Source: Ferrovibrio sp. | GTDB taxonomy: Bacteria; Pseudomonadota; Alphaproteobacteria; Ferrovibrionales; Ferrovibrionaceae | Length of the DNA stretch: 54,286 bases | Assembly: GCF_025869515.1 (NCBI RefSeq) | Contig: NZ_JAOZVR010000081.1 | Coordinates: 1 to 54,286, forward strand | Direction: 5' to 3' | Shown here: in pieces, positions 8,152 through 16,926 of the stretch | Numbering within the stretch: position 1 is the stretch's first letter | Layout of the letters: every line of letters starts with the position of its first letter | The notes under the pieces: generated by a model | The model's database searches: none | The model's input: only the letters and a program-made list of their open reading frames with translations | Told to the model about the DNA's origin: nothing | Translations under genes and position numbers: made by a program

Positions 8152-9684
8152 TCAGCCTTCCTTCTGCAGCACAGCACGCAGCTCGGTCTTCAGCACCTTG
8201 CCGTAATTGTTTTTCGGCAGGGCCGGCACGAAACGATACTGTTTCGGCCGCTTGAAACGGGCGATATGATCAAGGCAGAGCGAATCGAGTGCCGTCTCGT
8301 TCAACATGCAGCCTTTGCGCGGCACCACGAAGGCGATCACTTCCTCGCCCCAGTCGGCATGCGGCTTACCCACCACCGACACCTCGTCGACATCGGGATG
8401 ACGCAGCAGCACCTCCTCGACCTCGCGCGGATAGATGTTGCTGCCGCCGGAAATGATCATGTCCTTCGAGCGATCCTTCAGGGTGAGGTAGCCATCGTCG
8501 TCGAAACTGCCTACATCGCCGGTATGCAGCCAGCCGCCGCGCAGGGTCTGCGCCGTCGCTTCCGGATTGCGCCAGTAGCCGGCCATGACCACCGGGCCAC
8601 GACAGATCACTTCACCCACCTCGCCATTGGGCAGCGGATTGTCCTCGGCATCAACCACCCGCACTTCCACATCGGTACGCACCGCACCGGCCGAACCGAG
8701 GCGGGCCAGATAGTGCGGATGCCCGTCATCGACATGCATGCCCTTGTCCATGCCGGTGATGGTCATCGGCGCCTCACCCTGGCCGTAGATCTGTGCCAGT
8801 TTCGGACCCAGCACGCGCATGGCATCCTGCAGGTCGGCGACATACATCGGGCCGCCGCCATAGACGATGGTCTTCAGGTTCGACGTATCGGCCGTGGCGA
8901 CCTGCGGGGCATGGATCAGGCGATGCACCATGGTCGGCGCGAAGAAGAAGCTGCAACCCGGCCAGTGCGCGATCAGCTCCAGCGTCTCGGCCGGATCGAA
9001 GCCGCCGGATTCCGGAATCACCTGGTTGGCGCCGCGCGCCACATGCGGCAGGCCGTAGAGGCCGGAACCATGGCTGATCGGCGCACAATGGATGATACAG
9101 TCCTGCGGATCGACGCGGTCGACATCGGCGAAATAATTCATCACCGCCGCCCAGAGATTGCGATGGGTCAGCATCGCGCCCTTGGGCCGGCCGGTGGTGC
9201 CCGAGGTGTAGAACAGCCAGGCCAGATCGTCGGGGGCCACCTCGGCCATCGGGATCGGCGGCGCCTCATACAGGGCGGCAAAATCCGGCTCTTCCATGAC
9301 GATCAGGCGCTGCAGCGCCGGCAGGTCCTGCGCCAGCGGTCTGAGATCATCGGCCAGAGCCGCCGAGGCAATGGCCAGCCTGGCCCCGGCATTGTCGAGA
9401 ATCCAGGCGACTTCGCGGGCATGCAGCTTGGCATTCACCGGCACGGCCACGATGCCGGCATGCCACAGAGCGAACAGCAATTCCCAGTATTCAGGACAGT
9501 TCTTCAGCAGCAGGGCCACACGGTCGCCGCGCTGCAGCTGGCCGGCCGCAACCAGCCCGGCTGCCAGTTGCGGTACGCGCCGGCCCACCTGCGCATAGCT
9601 GAGCCGAACCGACGTGCCGACCGACAGGGCCGGCCGCTCACCCCAGATTTTGGCTGCACGATGCAGCAGATGCGCCAAATTCAT
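8152..9684 (-). CDS. Acyl-CoA ligase (AMP-forming), copy B
   Basis: 510 aa from ATG 9684 (MNLAHLLHRAAKIWG); the open frame extends to 9762 but the extra residues look non-coding. It has FYTSGTTGRPKGAM, the adenylate-site YGQGEAPMTITG, the hinge LKDRSKDMIISGGSNIYP and the catalytic Lys in LPKNNYGKVLKTEL. It is only a distant paralogue of the gene that follows, so the two probably handle different acids. They form a two-gene unit coupled by one intervening base. Confidence 0.93.
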   Translation of the reverse strand: MNLAHLLHRAAKIWGERPALSVGTSVRLSYAQVGRRVPQLAAGLVAAGQLQRGDRVALLLKNCPEYWELLFALWHAGIVAVPVNAKLHAREVAWILDNAGARLAIASAALADDLRPLAQDLPALQRLIVMEEPDFAALYEAPPIPMAEVAPDDLAWLFYTSGTTGRPKGAMLTHRNLWAAVMNYFADVDRVDPQDCIIHCAPISHGSGLYGLPHVARGANQVIPESGGFDPAETLELIAHWPGCSFFFAPTMVHRLIHAPQVATADTSNLKTIVYGGGPMYVADLQDAMRVLGPKLAQIYGQGEAPMTITGMDKGMHVDDGHPHYLARLGSAGAVRTDVEVRVVDAEDNPLPNGEVGEVICRGPVVMAGYWRNPEATAQTLRGGWLHTGDVGSFDDDGYLTLKDRSKDMIISGGSNIYPREVEEVLLRHPDVDEVSVVGKPHADWGEEVIAFVVPRKGCMLNETALDSLCLDHIARFKRPKQYRFVPALPKNNYGKVLKTELRAVLQKEG

Positions 9685-9762
9685 GATCGCCCCGGATTGT
9701 TTCCTCGGGAACGATGTTACGCAGAGCGCCGCCGGGCCGACAACGCCTTCGATTTCACCCAT

Positions 9763-9792
9763 AAAAAAAGCGGCGCCGAAAATTGGCGCCGC
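9763..9792 (-). terminator. Rho-independent terminator of the OlsB-like gene
   Basis: An 8-bp GC stem (9770-9777 with 9785-9792) has a 7-nt loop and, read leftward, seven T residues (9769-9763). It starts about 28 nt past the stop of the leftward acyltransferase gene and insulates the ligase pair from it. Confidence 0.9.
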
Positions 9793-9819
9793 GGTGTCGG
9801 GGTGGACTGTCTGCGCCGG

Positions 9820-10692
9820 TCAGGCGTGATATTCGGTCACCACCAGGCCTTCATCGGCCGAGAAGCGGTTCTGGTATTTCGGCGCAATGCGCTCGACCGG
9901 CAGCAGGATGAAGACATCGGTGGTGCCGAACTGCTGGTCGATCACTGCGCCGTCGCCGATATAGGCGCCGAGTCGCAGATAGCCCTTGATCAGCGGCGGC
10001 AGGGCATGCAGCGCAGCACGCGGATTGACCTGGTCGGCCGTCGTCAGGTTCATCGACACGAAGCGCTCTGACAGCGCCCGCACCCGCCATTCCGGCGGCG
10101 GCAGGTGGTTATGGTGGAGATAGCTGAGCGCCAGGGCATGCTGCTGCGGGTCGGTGCCCGGGAAGGAGGCGCAGCCGAACATGAAGCTGATGCTATGATC
10201 GGCGACATAGGTGGAAATGCCCCGCCACAGCAGCTGGATCGTCGCATTGGTGCGGTAGTCGCGATGCACGCAGGAGCGGCCGAGTTCGAGCAGGCCGCCG
10301 CTGGCACCGACAAAATCGAGCATCGGCTGCAGATCGTATTCCGAGGACGAGTAGAAACCGCCATGCAGTTCGGCCATCTGGCGCCGCAGCAGACGGTAGG
10401 TGCCGACCACCTGCTTGCCTTCGGGACGGCGGCGGTCGAAGACCATGAGATGGTCGCAGAGCCGGTCGAACTGGTCGAAATCGAGACCAAGACGGGCCAT
10501 TTCCGGCGAAGGCTCCGCCGCCATTTCCTCGTAGAAGACCTGGTAGCGCAGCCGCTGTGCCGCAGCGATATCTTCCGGGCTGCGGGTCAGACGCACTTCG
10601 AACCGGCCATCGGCAGACGTGCACTGCCAGCCGCTGCGCGAGGGGCGGGGCTGTGTGAGGGCCGACGGGACGGAGGAGAGAGGCAGCTGCAT
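9820..10692 (-). CDS. OlsB-like N-acyltransferase (GNAT fold)
   Basis: 290 aa. FEVRLTRSPEDIAAAQRLRYQVFYEEM, then VVGTYRLLRRQMA, SEYDLQPM and LLELGRSCVHRDYRTNATIQLLWRGI match the ornithine-acyl-ACP N-acyltransferase family, which makes lyso-ornithine lipid (established for OlsB). The ATG at 10692 has GGAG 7 nt upstream. Upstream ATGs at 10719 and 10698 are less likely because the promoter at 10711-10738 would start transcription near 10704. Ornithine lipid also needs an O-acyltransferase (OlsA), which is not adjacent. Other FAT/haemolysin-type N-acyltransferases are an alternative. Confidence 0.82.
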   Translation of the reverse strand: MQLPLSSVPSALTQPRPSRSGWQCTSADGRFEVRLTRSPEDIAAAQRLRYQVFYEEMAAEPSPEMARLGLDFDQFDRLCDHLMVFDRRRPEGKQVVGTYRLLRRQMAELHGGFYSSSEYDLQPMLDFVGASGGLLELGRSCVHRDYRTNATIQLLWRGISTYVADHSISFMFGCASFPGTDPQQHALALSYLHHNHLPPPEWRVRALSERFVSMNLTTADQVNPRAALHALPPLIKGYLRLGAYIGDGAVIDQQFGTTDVFILLPVERIAPKYQNRFSADEGLVVTEYHA

Positions 10693-10710
10693 GTTCATAC
10701 TCCGACTATC

Positions 10711-10738
10711 GCTATACACGATGATGCAATAGTGTCAA
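10711..10738 (-). promoter_or_regulatory. Sigma70-type promoter of the OlsB-like gene
   Basis: Leftward, a perfect -35 TTGACA (complement of 10733-10738), a 16-nt spacer and a -10 TATAGC (complement of 10711-10716). The predicted start of transcription near 10704 leaves a leader of about 10 nt with GGAG before the ATG at 10692. Confidence 0.72.
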
Positions 10739-10859
10739 ATCTATGACAGATATATTAAAACGGGTATGCACGGGAAATATGTTGCGGTCGCATCGGGACT
10801 GCAACCCCAAAATGTAGCATCCCGCAACAGACACGCGACGGGGCCCCTCTGGCTGCGGA

Positions 10860-12245
10860 TCAATCCTCGGCTGCAATGCCTGCGCTGCCGGGCCGGCGCG
10901 AATCCAGGCGGGTCTCCGCGCCGCGCCGGGTCAGCCAGGCCAGCAGGGCAAGGCCCGGCAGGGCCGCCAGGGTGGTCAGCATGAAAAACGCCGGCCAGCC
11001 GAAGGCCCCGGCCAGAAAACCGGCATAGGATGACAGCAGCGTGCGGGCCACCGCGGTGAGCGACGACAGCAGGGCATATTGCGTGGCCGTGTAGGCGACA
11101 TCGCACAGCGCCGAAAGATAGGCGACCAGCACCGCCGTCCCCATGCCGCCGGCGAGATTCTCCATTCCCACCGTCAGCGCCAGGAACCACAGGTCATGGC
11201 CACGCATGGCCAGCACGGCAAACAGCAGGTTGGACACCATCTGCAGCAGGCCGCAGATCCACAGTGAGCGGTACAGCCCAACCGCCTGCATCAGCCAGCC
11301 GCCAATGAACAGCCCCAGCATGGTGGCGCCGAAGCCATACAGCTTGCCGATCTCGGCAATCTCGGTCTTGGTGAAACCGATATCGAGATAGAAGCTGGTG
11401 GCGAGCACGCCGGCGAGGCTGTCGCCCAGCTTGAACAGCATGACGAAAAGCAGGATGCCGACCCAGCCCCTGCGTGACATGAACTGCAGGAAGGGTCCGG
11501 CCACACTGGCGTAAAGCCAGGCCATCACGCCCGCAACCGGTCCGGACAGGTGCGGCCGCGCCGCCAGCCAGGCCTGAGCTTCGGCAAAGCGCCGCTCGGC
11601 ATCGCCGCGCGGCTGCGCCTGCGGCTCGCCAACCATGAGCACGGTGATGGCGCCGATCACCAGCAGGGCCGCCATGGCCAGATAAACCAGCGGCCAGGCA
11701 AATTGATCGGCGAGATAGAGCGCGCCAGCTGAGGACACCAGCATGCCAAGGCGATAACCGAACACGATGGAGGCCGCACCGGCTGCCAACTGGCGCTGAT
11801 CCAGGATTTCGACACGCCAGGCATCGATGACGATATCCTGGGTCGCCGAGGCGAAAGCGACCGCTACGGCGCAGAGCGCGGTGAGGACCAGCGCCTGGCC
11901 CGGATTGCTGAAGGCCAGCGCGACGATGGCGGCCATCAGCAGCGCCTGCGCGAAGATCAGCCAGCCACGGCGGCGGCCAAGCCAGCGCGTCAGGATCGGC
12001 AACGGCAGGCGGTCGACCAGCGGTGCCCAGAGGAATTTCAGCGTGTAGGGTACGCCGACCAGAGCGAACAATCCGATGGATTGCAGCGAGACGCCGGATT
12101 CCTTCAACCAGGCCTGCAAGGTCTGCCCGGTCAGTGCCAGCGGCAGGCCGGAAGCAAAGCCCAACACCAGAATTGCCAGCACCCGGCGGTCGCGATAGAC
12201 CGCCAGTGCCGCCAGCCAGGAGGAAACCCGTACGCTCAGCGGCAC
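10860..12245 (-). CDS. ampG: AmpG-type muropeptide permease (MFS)
   Basis: 461 aa with 12-14 hydrophobic segments. LVLGFASGLPLALTGQTLQAWL at the N-terminus, GVPYTLKFLWAPLVDR and FASATQDIVIDAWRVE are AmpG hallmarks. AmpG brings anhydromuropeptides from the periplasm into the cytoplasm for wall recycling (known function). The start is GTG (12243-12245), three bases after the stop of the upstream propionyl-CoA synthetase, so they probably share a transcript although no metabolic link is obvious. A general MFS role for another amphipathic substrate cannot be excluded. Confidence 0.87.
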   Translation of the reverse strand: MPLSVRVSSWLAALAVYRDRRVLAILVLGFASGLPLALTGQTLQAWLKESGVSLQSIGLFALVGVPYTLKFLWAPLVDRLPLPILTRWLGRRRGWLIFAQALLMAAIVALAFSNPGQALVLTALCAVAVAFASATQDIVIDAWRVEILDQRQLAAGAASIVFGYRLGMLVSSAGALYLADQFAWPLVYLAMAALLVIGAITVLMVGEPQAQPRGDAERRFAEAQAWLAARPHLSGPVAGVMAWLYASVAGPFLQFMSRRGWVGILLFVMLFKLGDSLAGVLATSFYLDIGFTKTEIAEIGKLYGFGATMLGLFIGGWLMQAVGLYRSLWICGLLQMVSNLLFAVLAMRGHDLWFLALTVGMENLAGGMGTAVLVAYLSALCDVAYTATQYALLSSLTAVARTLLSSYAGFLAGAFGWPAFFMLTTLAALPGLALLAWLTRRGAETRLDSRRPGSAGIAAED

Positions 12246-12248
12246 CGC

Positions 12249-14150
12249 TCAGGGCCGCTTGGCATAGCCGAGCGGCTGCAGCACCTCGGAGATCTCACCC
12301 AGGATGGCGGGATCGTCGATGGTGGCTGGCATGCGGTAGTCCTGCGCGTCGGCGATTTTCTGCATGGTGCCGCGCAGTATCTTGCCCGAACGCGTCTTCG
12401 GCAACCGTTTCACCACCGCCGCCTGCTTGAAGGCCGCCACCGGGCCGATTCGGTCGCGAACCAGCTGCACCAGCTCGCGCAGGATCTGCTCCTCGGGCTT
12501 GGACACGCCGGCCTTGAGCACAACGAAGCCGAGCGGCACCTGCCCCTTCAGGGCATCGGCGACACCCACCACGGCGCATTCCGCCACGTCGGGATGCGAG
12601 GCGAGTACTTCCTCCATGCCGCCGGTGGACAGCCGATGACCGGCGACATTGATGATGTCGTCGGTGCGGCTCATGATGAAGATATAGCCATCCTCGTCGA
12701 TGAAGCCGGCATCGCCGGTGTTGTAATAGCCGGGGAAGCGCGCGAGGTAGCTTTTCTGGAAGCCCTCATCGTTGTTCCACAGCGTCGGCAGGCAGCCCGG
12801 CGGCATCGGTAGCTTGATGACGATATTGCCGATATCGCCGGCTGCGACCGGATGGCCGTCGTCATCCAGCACCTGCACGTCATAGCCCGGCACGATGCGG
12901 GTCGGGGAGCCATGCTTGACCGGCAGCACCTCGATTCCCATGCAGTTCGACGCGACCGGCCAGCCGGTTTCGGTCTGCCACCAGTGATCGATCACCGGTT
13001 TGTGCAGATTGTCCTCCGCCCATTTCACCGTATCGGGATCGGCGCGCTCGCCGGCCAGAAACAGGGTGCGGAAATGGCTGAGGTCGTATTTCTTCAGCAA
13101 TTCGGCCCTGGGGTCTTCTTTCTTGATCGCGCGGAACGCGGTGGGTGCTGTGAACAGCGCCACCACCTTGTGCTGCTCGATCACGCGCCAGTAGGCGCCG
13201 GCATCCGGCGTGCCGACCGGCTTGCCCTCGTAAAGCAGCGTGGTGCAGCCATACAGCAGCGGCGCATAGACGATATAGGAATGGCCGACCACCCAGCCGA
13301 CATCGGAAGCCGCCCAGTAAACCTCGCCGGGATTGATGCCGTAGACATTCTTCATCGACCAGTGCAACGCCACCATATGGCCGCCATTCTGGCGCACCAC
13401 ACCCTTGGGGATGCCGGTGGTGCCGGAGGTATACAGCACGTAAAGCGGATCGGTGGCCTGCACCGGCACGCAACCGGCAGGCGCCGCCCTGGCAATCTCC
13501 GCGTCGAAATCGAAATCGCGCCCTTCGGTCATCGGACCGGCATACATCGGGCGCTGGAACACCAGACAGGCCGATGGCTTATGCGTCGCCATATCGATGG
13601 CCTGGTCGAGCAACGGTTTGTATTCGACCACGCGGCCGGCTTCCAGGCCGCAGGAACTGGCGATGATGAGTGTCGGCTTGGCATCGTCGATGCGCGTCGC
13701 CAGCTCGCGGGGCGCGAAACCGCCGAACACCACCGAATGGATGGCACCGATACGGGCGCAGGCCAGCATCGCCATCGCCGCTTCCGGCGTCATCGCCATA
13801 TAGATGATGACGCGGTCGCCCTTCTTGACGCCATGCGCCTGCAGCGCACCCGCCAGCTTCGCCACCCTGTCGCGCAGCTCCAGCGTGGTGAAACGCCGGA
13901 TCGTGTTGGTGACCGGCGAGTCGTAGATCAGCGCGATGCGCTCGCCATGGCCATCCTCGATATGGCGGTCCAGCGCGTTGTAGCAGGTGTTGCATTCCGC
14001 GCCGGGGAACCAGCGGTAAAAGGGCGGGTTCGAGGCATCGAGCACCCGATCCCAGGGCTTGTACCAGCGCAGCGCCTTTGCCGCCTCGGCCCAAAAACCC
14101 TCGGGATCAGACTTTGCTGCTGCGTAAACCTGTTCGTAGCGGCCGGACAT
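12249..14150 (-). CDS. prpE: Propionyl-CoA synthetase (PrpE-type)
   Basis: 633 aa from the ATG at 14150, with GGGAGG just upstream; an in-frame ATG 48 nt earlier lacks such a site. It activates propionate (or another short acid) with ATP and CoA. The N-terminal ACS domain carries WFPGAECNTCYNALDRHI. Then come the P-loop YTSGTTGIPKGVVRQNGGHM, the DVGWVVGHSYIVYAPLL segment typical of PrpE/ACSS3, and FIMSRTDDIINVAGHRLSTGGMEE. The catalytic, acetylatable Lys lies in KTRSGKILRGTM near the C-terminus. The rest of the propionate route is not in the window. Confidence 0.93.
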   Translation of the reverse strand: MSGRYEQVYAAAKSDPEGFWAEAAKALRWYKPWDRVLDASNPPFYRWFPGAECNTCYNALDRHIEDGHGERIALIYDSPVTNTIRRFTTLELRDRVAKLAGALQAHGVKKGDRVIIYMAMTPEAAMAMLACARIGAIHSVVFGGFAPRELATRIDDAKPTLIIASSCGLEAGRVVEYKPLLDQAIDMATHKPSACLVFQRPMYAGPMTEGRDFDFDAEIARAAPAGCVPVQATDPLYVLYTSGTTGIPKGVVRQNGGHMVALHWSMKNVYGINPGEVYWAASDVGWVVGHSYIVYAPLLYGCTTLLYEGKPVGTPDAGAYWRVIEQHKVVALFTAPTAFRAIKKEDPRAELLKKYDLSHFRTLFLAGERADPDTVKWAEDNLHKPVIDHWWQTETGWPVASNCMGIEVLPVKHGSPTRIVPGYDVQVLDDDGHPVAAGDIGNIVIKLPMPPGCLPTLWNNDEGFQKSYLARFPGYYNTGDAGFIDEDGYIFIMSRTDDIINVAGHRLSTGGMEEVLASHPDVAECAVVGVADALKGQVPLGFVVLKAGVSKPEEQILRELVQLVRDRIGPVAAFKQAAVVKRLPKTRSGKILRGTMQKIADAQDYRMPATIDDPAILGEISEVLQPLGYAKRP

Positions 14151-14219
14151 CCGCGCCTCCCTGTTTTTGTTCTTGGCACGATCTATAGCAGGTCGCACCC
14201 ATAACAGGCCACGGGGGCG

Positions 14220-14241
14220 GGCTAAGACCCTGGTCTAAGCC
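14220..14241. promoter_or_regulatory. 22-nt interrupted palindrome between the nitronate monooxygenase and prpE genes
   Basis: Arms GGCTAAGACC (14220-14229) and GGTCTAAGCC (14232-14241) match at 9 of 10 positions around a 2-nt centre. A second perfect 6-bp hairpin (14252-14257 with 14261-14266) lies next to it. Neither has a T-run in either direction. The larger element sits about 70 nt before the prpE start, so it could be an operator; it could also be 3' structure of the upstream transcript. Confidence 0.4.
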
Positions 14242-14278
14242 GGGCAGGCCGGTAGCGAGACGCTACGCTGCTGCCAGC

Positions 14279-15268
14279 TCACTCCGCAGCCTGGGCCGCG
14301 CGGCTGCCGCCGACCAGCTCGGACTTGGCCGCATCGTATTCCCGCTTCAGCCGGGCAACCAGATCCGCCACGCTCGGCACATCCTCGATCAGGCCGACAC
14401 CCTGCCCGGCGCCCCAGATATCGCGCCAGGCTTTCGACTTCGAGCTGCCGCCGGAGCCAAAGCTCATCGTGCTCTTGTCGGCTTCCGGCAGGTTATCGGG
14501 ATCCATGCCGGCAGCGATGATGCTCTTTTTCAGGTAATTGCCATGCACGCCGGTGAACAGCGAGGAATAGACGATGTCGCCGGCCGCAGAGTCGACCAGC
14601 ATCTGCTTGTAGCCCGGCACTGCATTGGCTTCCTGCGTGGCGATGAAACGTGTGCCCATATAGGCGAAGTCGGCCCCCATCGCCTGCGCGGCAAGGATAT
14701 GGCGGCCGTGCGCGATCGAGCCCGACAGCGCCAGCGGCCCGTCGAAAAACTGGCGCACTTCCGACACCAGCGCGAAGGGGCTGAGCGTGCCGGCATGACC
14801 GCCGGCGCCGGCGCAGACCAGGATCAGGCCATCGACGCCGGCCTCCAGCGCCTTCTTGGCATGGCGGATGTTGATCACGTCATGCAGCACGATGCCGCCA
14901 TAGGAATGGATGGCATCCACCACTTCGTTCGGCGCGCGCAAGCTGGTGATAACGATCGGCACCTTGTATTTGACGCACATCTCGACGTCATGCTGCAGCC
15001 GGTCGTTCGACTGATGCACGATCTGGTTGACGGCAAATGGCGCCACCGGCTTGTCGGGATGGCTGGCGCGATACTCGTCCAGCTCGGCGGTGATGCGCTG
15101 CAGCCACTGTTCCAGCACTTCGGCCGGTCGTGCATTCAGGGCAGGAAACGAGCCGACGATGCCAGCCTTGCACTGGGCGATCACCAGTTCGGGGCCGGAG
15201 ACGATGAACATCGGCGAGCCGATGACCGGCAGCGAAAGGCGGCCCTGAACGACGGCGGGAAGGGTCAT
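14279..15268 (-). CDS. Nitronate monooxygenase / 2-nitropropane dioxygenase family protein
   Basis: 329 aa, a single FMN TIM barrel. SPMFIVSGPELVIAQCKAGIVGSFPALNARP at the N-terminus, VCAGAGGHAGTLSPFAL and ALSGSIAHGRHILAAQAMGADFAYMGTRFIAT (phosphate-binding region) are family hallmarks. Members oxidise nitronates, or act as enoyl-ACP reductases or other flavoenzymes, so the substrate is uncertain. Its nearest co-oriented neighbour downstream is prpE, 128 nt away with hairpins between, so it may be its own unit. The ATG follows TTGGAGGAAACCC. Confidence 0.88.
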   Translation of the reverse strand: MTLPAVVQGRLSLPVIGSPMFIVSGPELVIAQCKAGIVGSFPALNARPAEVLEQWLQRITAELDEYRASHPDKPVAPFAVNQIVHQSNDRLQHDVEMCVKYKVPIVITSLRAPNEVVDAIHSYGGIVLHDVINIRHAKKALEAGVDGLILVCAGAGGHAGTLSPFALVSEVRQFFDGPLALSGSIAHGRHILAAQAMGADFAYMGTRFIATQEANAVPGYKQMLVDSAAGDIVYSSLFTGVHGNYLKKSIIAAGMDPDNLPEADKSTMSFGSGGSSKSKAWRDIWGAGQGVGLIEDVPSVADLVARLKREYDAAKSELVGGSRAAQAAE

Positions 15269-15417
15269 GGGTTTCCTCCAAGGAAATTCGTTGGCCGGAT
15301 GATCCGTCAGGGCCCGGGTGCCGTCAATCCGGCCGGTTGTGAATCCCTCACGTTGACGTTACGGCAGTCATCCGCTTTGCCCGCACGCCCGTACAAGTCG
15401 GCAACCAAGCGGAAGCC

Positions 15418-16353
15418 ATGCTCACAGCCCTGATCCTCCTCGGCGCCGCCCTGTTCGGGCTGGGCGCCACCAGCGAACATCTGACAGCGCAGGCGGAACA
15501 GGATTTTCCGCCCAGCGGCCGTTTCATCGAGGCCGGCGGCATCCGTCAGCATGTCATCGAGAGCGGCAGCGGCGCACCGCTGGTGATGATCCATGGCGCC
15601 TACGGCTTTGCCGAGGATTTCGCCGTCAGTCTGATGCCGCAGACAGCAAAGCAGTTCCGCTCCATCGCCATCGACCGGCCCGGGCATGGCTATACCGAGC
15701 AGGGGAACCCCGACGACACCGCAACGCCGGACGGCCAGGCGCGCTCCCTGCATGCCGCACTGGACAGGCTCGGCGTAAAGAAGCCGATCCTGCTCGGCTT
15801 TTCCTATGGCGGCGCCGTCGCACTGACCTACGCCCTGCAATATCCCGGCGAGGTCGCAGCCCTCGTCCTGGTCAGCCCGGCCACACATCCCTGGCGCAGT
15901 CGTGCGGTCATGCCATTTGGCATCGCCGATGCGCCGCTCATCGGCCCCGTACTGAAACACACCATTGTCACGCCAGTCGGAGCACTGCTGAAAGACGGCG
16001 CCGTGGACTCCGTCTTCGCACCCGAACCGGTGCCGGAAGCTTTCGGCCGCACGCCGGTCGCGCTCGGGCTGCGGCCCGACGACTACGCCGCCACCGCGCG
16101 CGAAGTCCGCGCACTCGATGCGTTCCTGCGGGAACAGGTGCCGCGTTATGCGTCGCTGCGCCTGCCCGTGGCGATCGTGGTCAACGATGCCGACCGTTCG
16201 GTATCGTCGCATATTCACGGCCGTGCCCTGGCCGCAGCCGTATCGGGTGCTGAACTGATTGTCACCGATGGCGGCGGGCATCCGCTGCATTTCTCGCGCC
16301 CGGACTCGGTGCTCGCCGCCATCGAGCTGGTGGCGGCACAGGCAGGGTTTTAA
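15418..16353 (+). CDS. Alpha/beta hydrolase
   Basis: 311 aa. An N-terminal hydrophobic stretch (about residues 2-20) could be a signal peptide or membrane anchor. The oxyanion loop is HGAYG (about 60-64), the nucleophile elbow GFSYGGA (about 127), an acid candidate is in NDADRSV and the catalytic His in GGGHPLHFS near the C-terminus, so the triad is complete. It is probably an esterase or lipase-like hydrolase; substrate unknown. It is divergent from the nitronate monooxygenase gene with about 150 nt between them. Confidence 0.88.
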   Translation: MLTALILLGAALFGLGATSEHLTAQAEQDFPPSGRFIEAGGIRQHVIESGSGAPLVMIHGAYGFAEDFAVSLMPQTAKQFRSIAIDRPGHGYTEQGNPDDTATPDGQARSLHAALDRLGVKKPILLGFSYGGAVALTYALQYPGEVAALVLVSPATHPWRSRAVMPFGIADAPLIGPVLKHTIVTPVGALLKDGAVDSVFAPEPVPEAFGRTPVALGLRPDDYAATAREVRALDAFLREQVPRYASLRLPVAIVVNDADRSVSSHIHGRALAAAVSGAELIVTDGGGHPLHFSRPDSVLAAIELVAAQAGF

Positions 16354-16366
16354 GACGGGCCGGACT

Positions 16367-16876
16367 TTAAGTCACGCGCAGATCGATATGGGTTGCCGGC
16401 CGGATCGCAGCCAGCAGGGCAAGCAGGTCAGGCAAAGCGAGAGCGACGCAGCCTTCCGTATCGCTGAAATCCGGGCGGGCGACATGCATAAAAATCGCAC
16501 TGCCCAACCCCGGCACCGGCGGGGCATCGTTATGCCCCAGCACCACGATCACGTCGTAGACGTGATCCTCGCGCCAAAGCGTCTCGTGGCTGGCCGCATA
16601 CGGCAGCGTGACAAAACGATTATAGGCGGGATCGAGCGGATCGTCGCACCAGCCGTCCTGCGGCGTCAGCGCCTGCACCGGCAGGCGCGTATCGGGTGCC
16701 GCCAGCCGGTCCGGGCGATAGAAAACCTGCCGCAGGGCATAACGGCCGAGCGGCGTGACGCCATCGCCTTCGCGCTTGTCGGATTCCGGCAGCACACCGC
16801 CCTTGCCCAATGCGCAGCGGAAACGCAGGCCGCCGAATTGCAGGGTGCCGTCCGGAGTAACGAGAATATCGCTCAT
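16367..16876 (-). CDS. YkuD-family L,D-transpeptidase-like protein
   Basis: 169 aa from ATG 16876 (MSDILVTPDG). GVTPLGRYALRQVFYRPDR is the early strand motif and IFMHVARPDFSDTEGCVAL holds the catalytic His and Cys of the YkuD fold, in a variant with TEGC for the usual S/T-HGC. LGHNDAP precedes it. The fold cross-links peptidoglycan or attaches proteins to it, but no signal peptide is visible. Cytoplasmic or non-classically exported YkuD proteins of this length are common in Alphaproteobacteria. The tail converges on the alpha/beta hydrolase, 13 nt away. Confidence 0.83.
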   Translation of the reverse strand: MSDILVTPDGTLQFGGLRFRCALGKGGVLPESDKREGDGVTPLGRYALRQVFYRPDRLAAPDTRLPVQALTPQDGWCDDPLDPAYNRFVTLPYAASHETLWREDHVYDVIVVLGHNDAPPVPGLGSAIFMHVARPDFSDTEGCVALALPDLLALLAAIRPATHIDLRVT

Positions 16877-16926
16877 GGCGCGATGAAGCGGCATTCACAC
16901 CAGCGATGCAAGAGCCGGCTCAATCG

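Noticed and set aside
6351..8255. Long open frame (634 codons) antisense to the acyl-CoA ligase
   Set aside because: It runs opposite to a ligase with all family motifs. Its translation is rich in His, Arg, Gln and Asp repeats without domain logic, which is typical of antisense frames in GC-rich DNA.
8266..10071. 601-codon open frame antisense to ligase B and the OlsB-like gene
   Set aside because: It crosses two real genes and the terminator between them; no ribosome site or domain.
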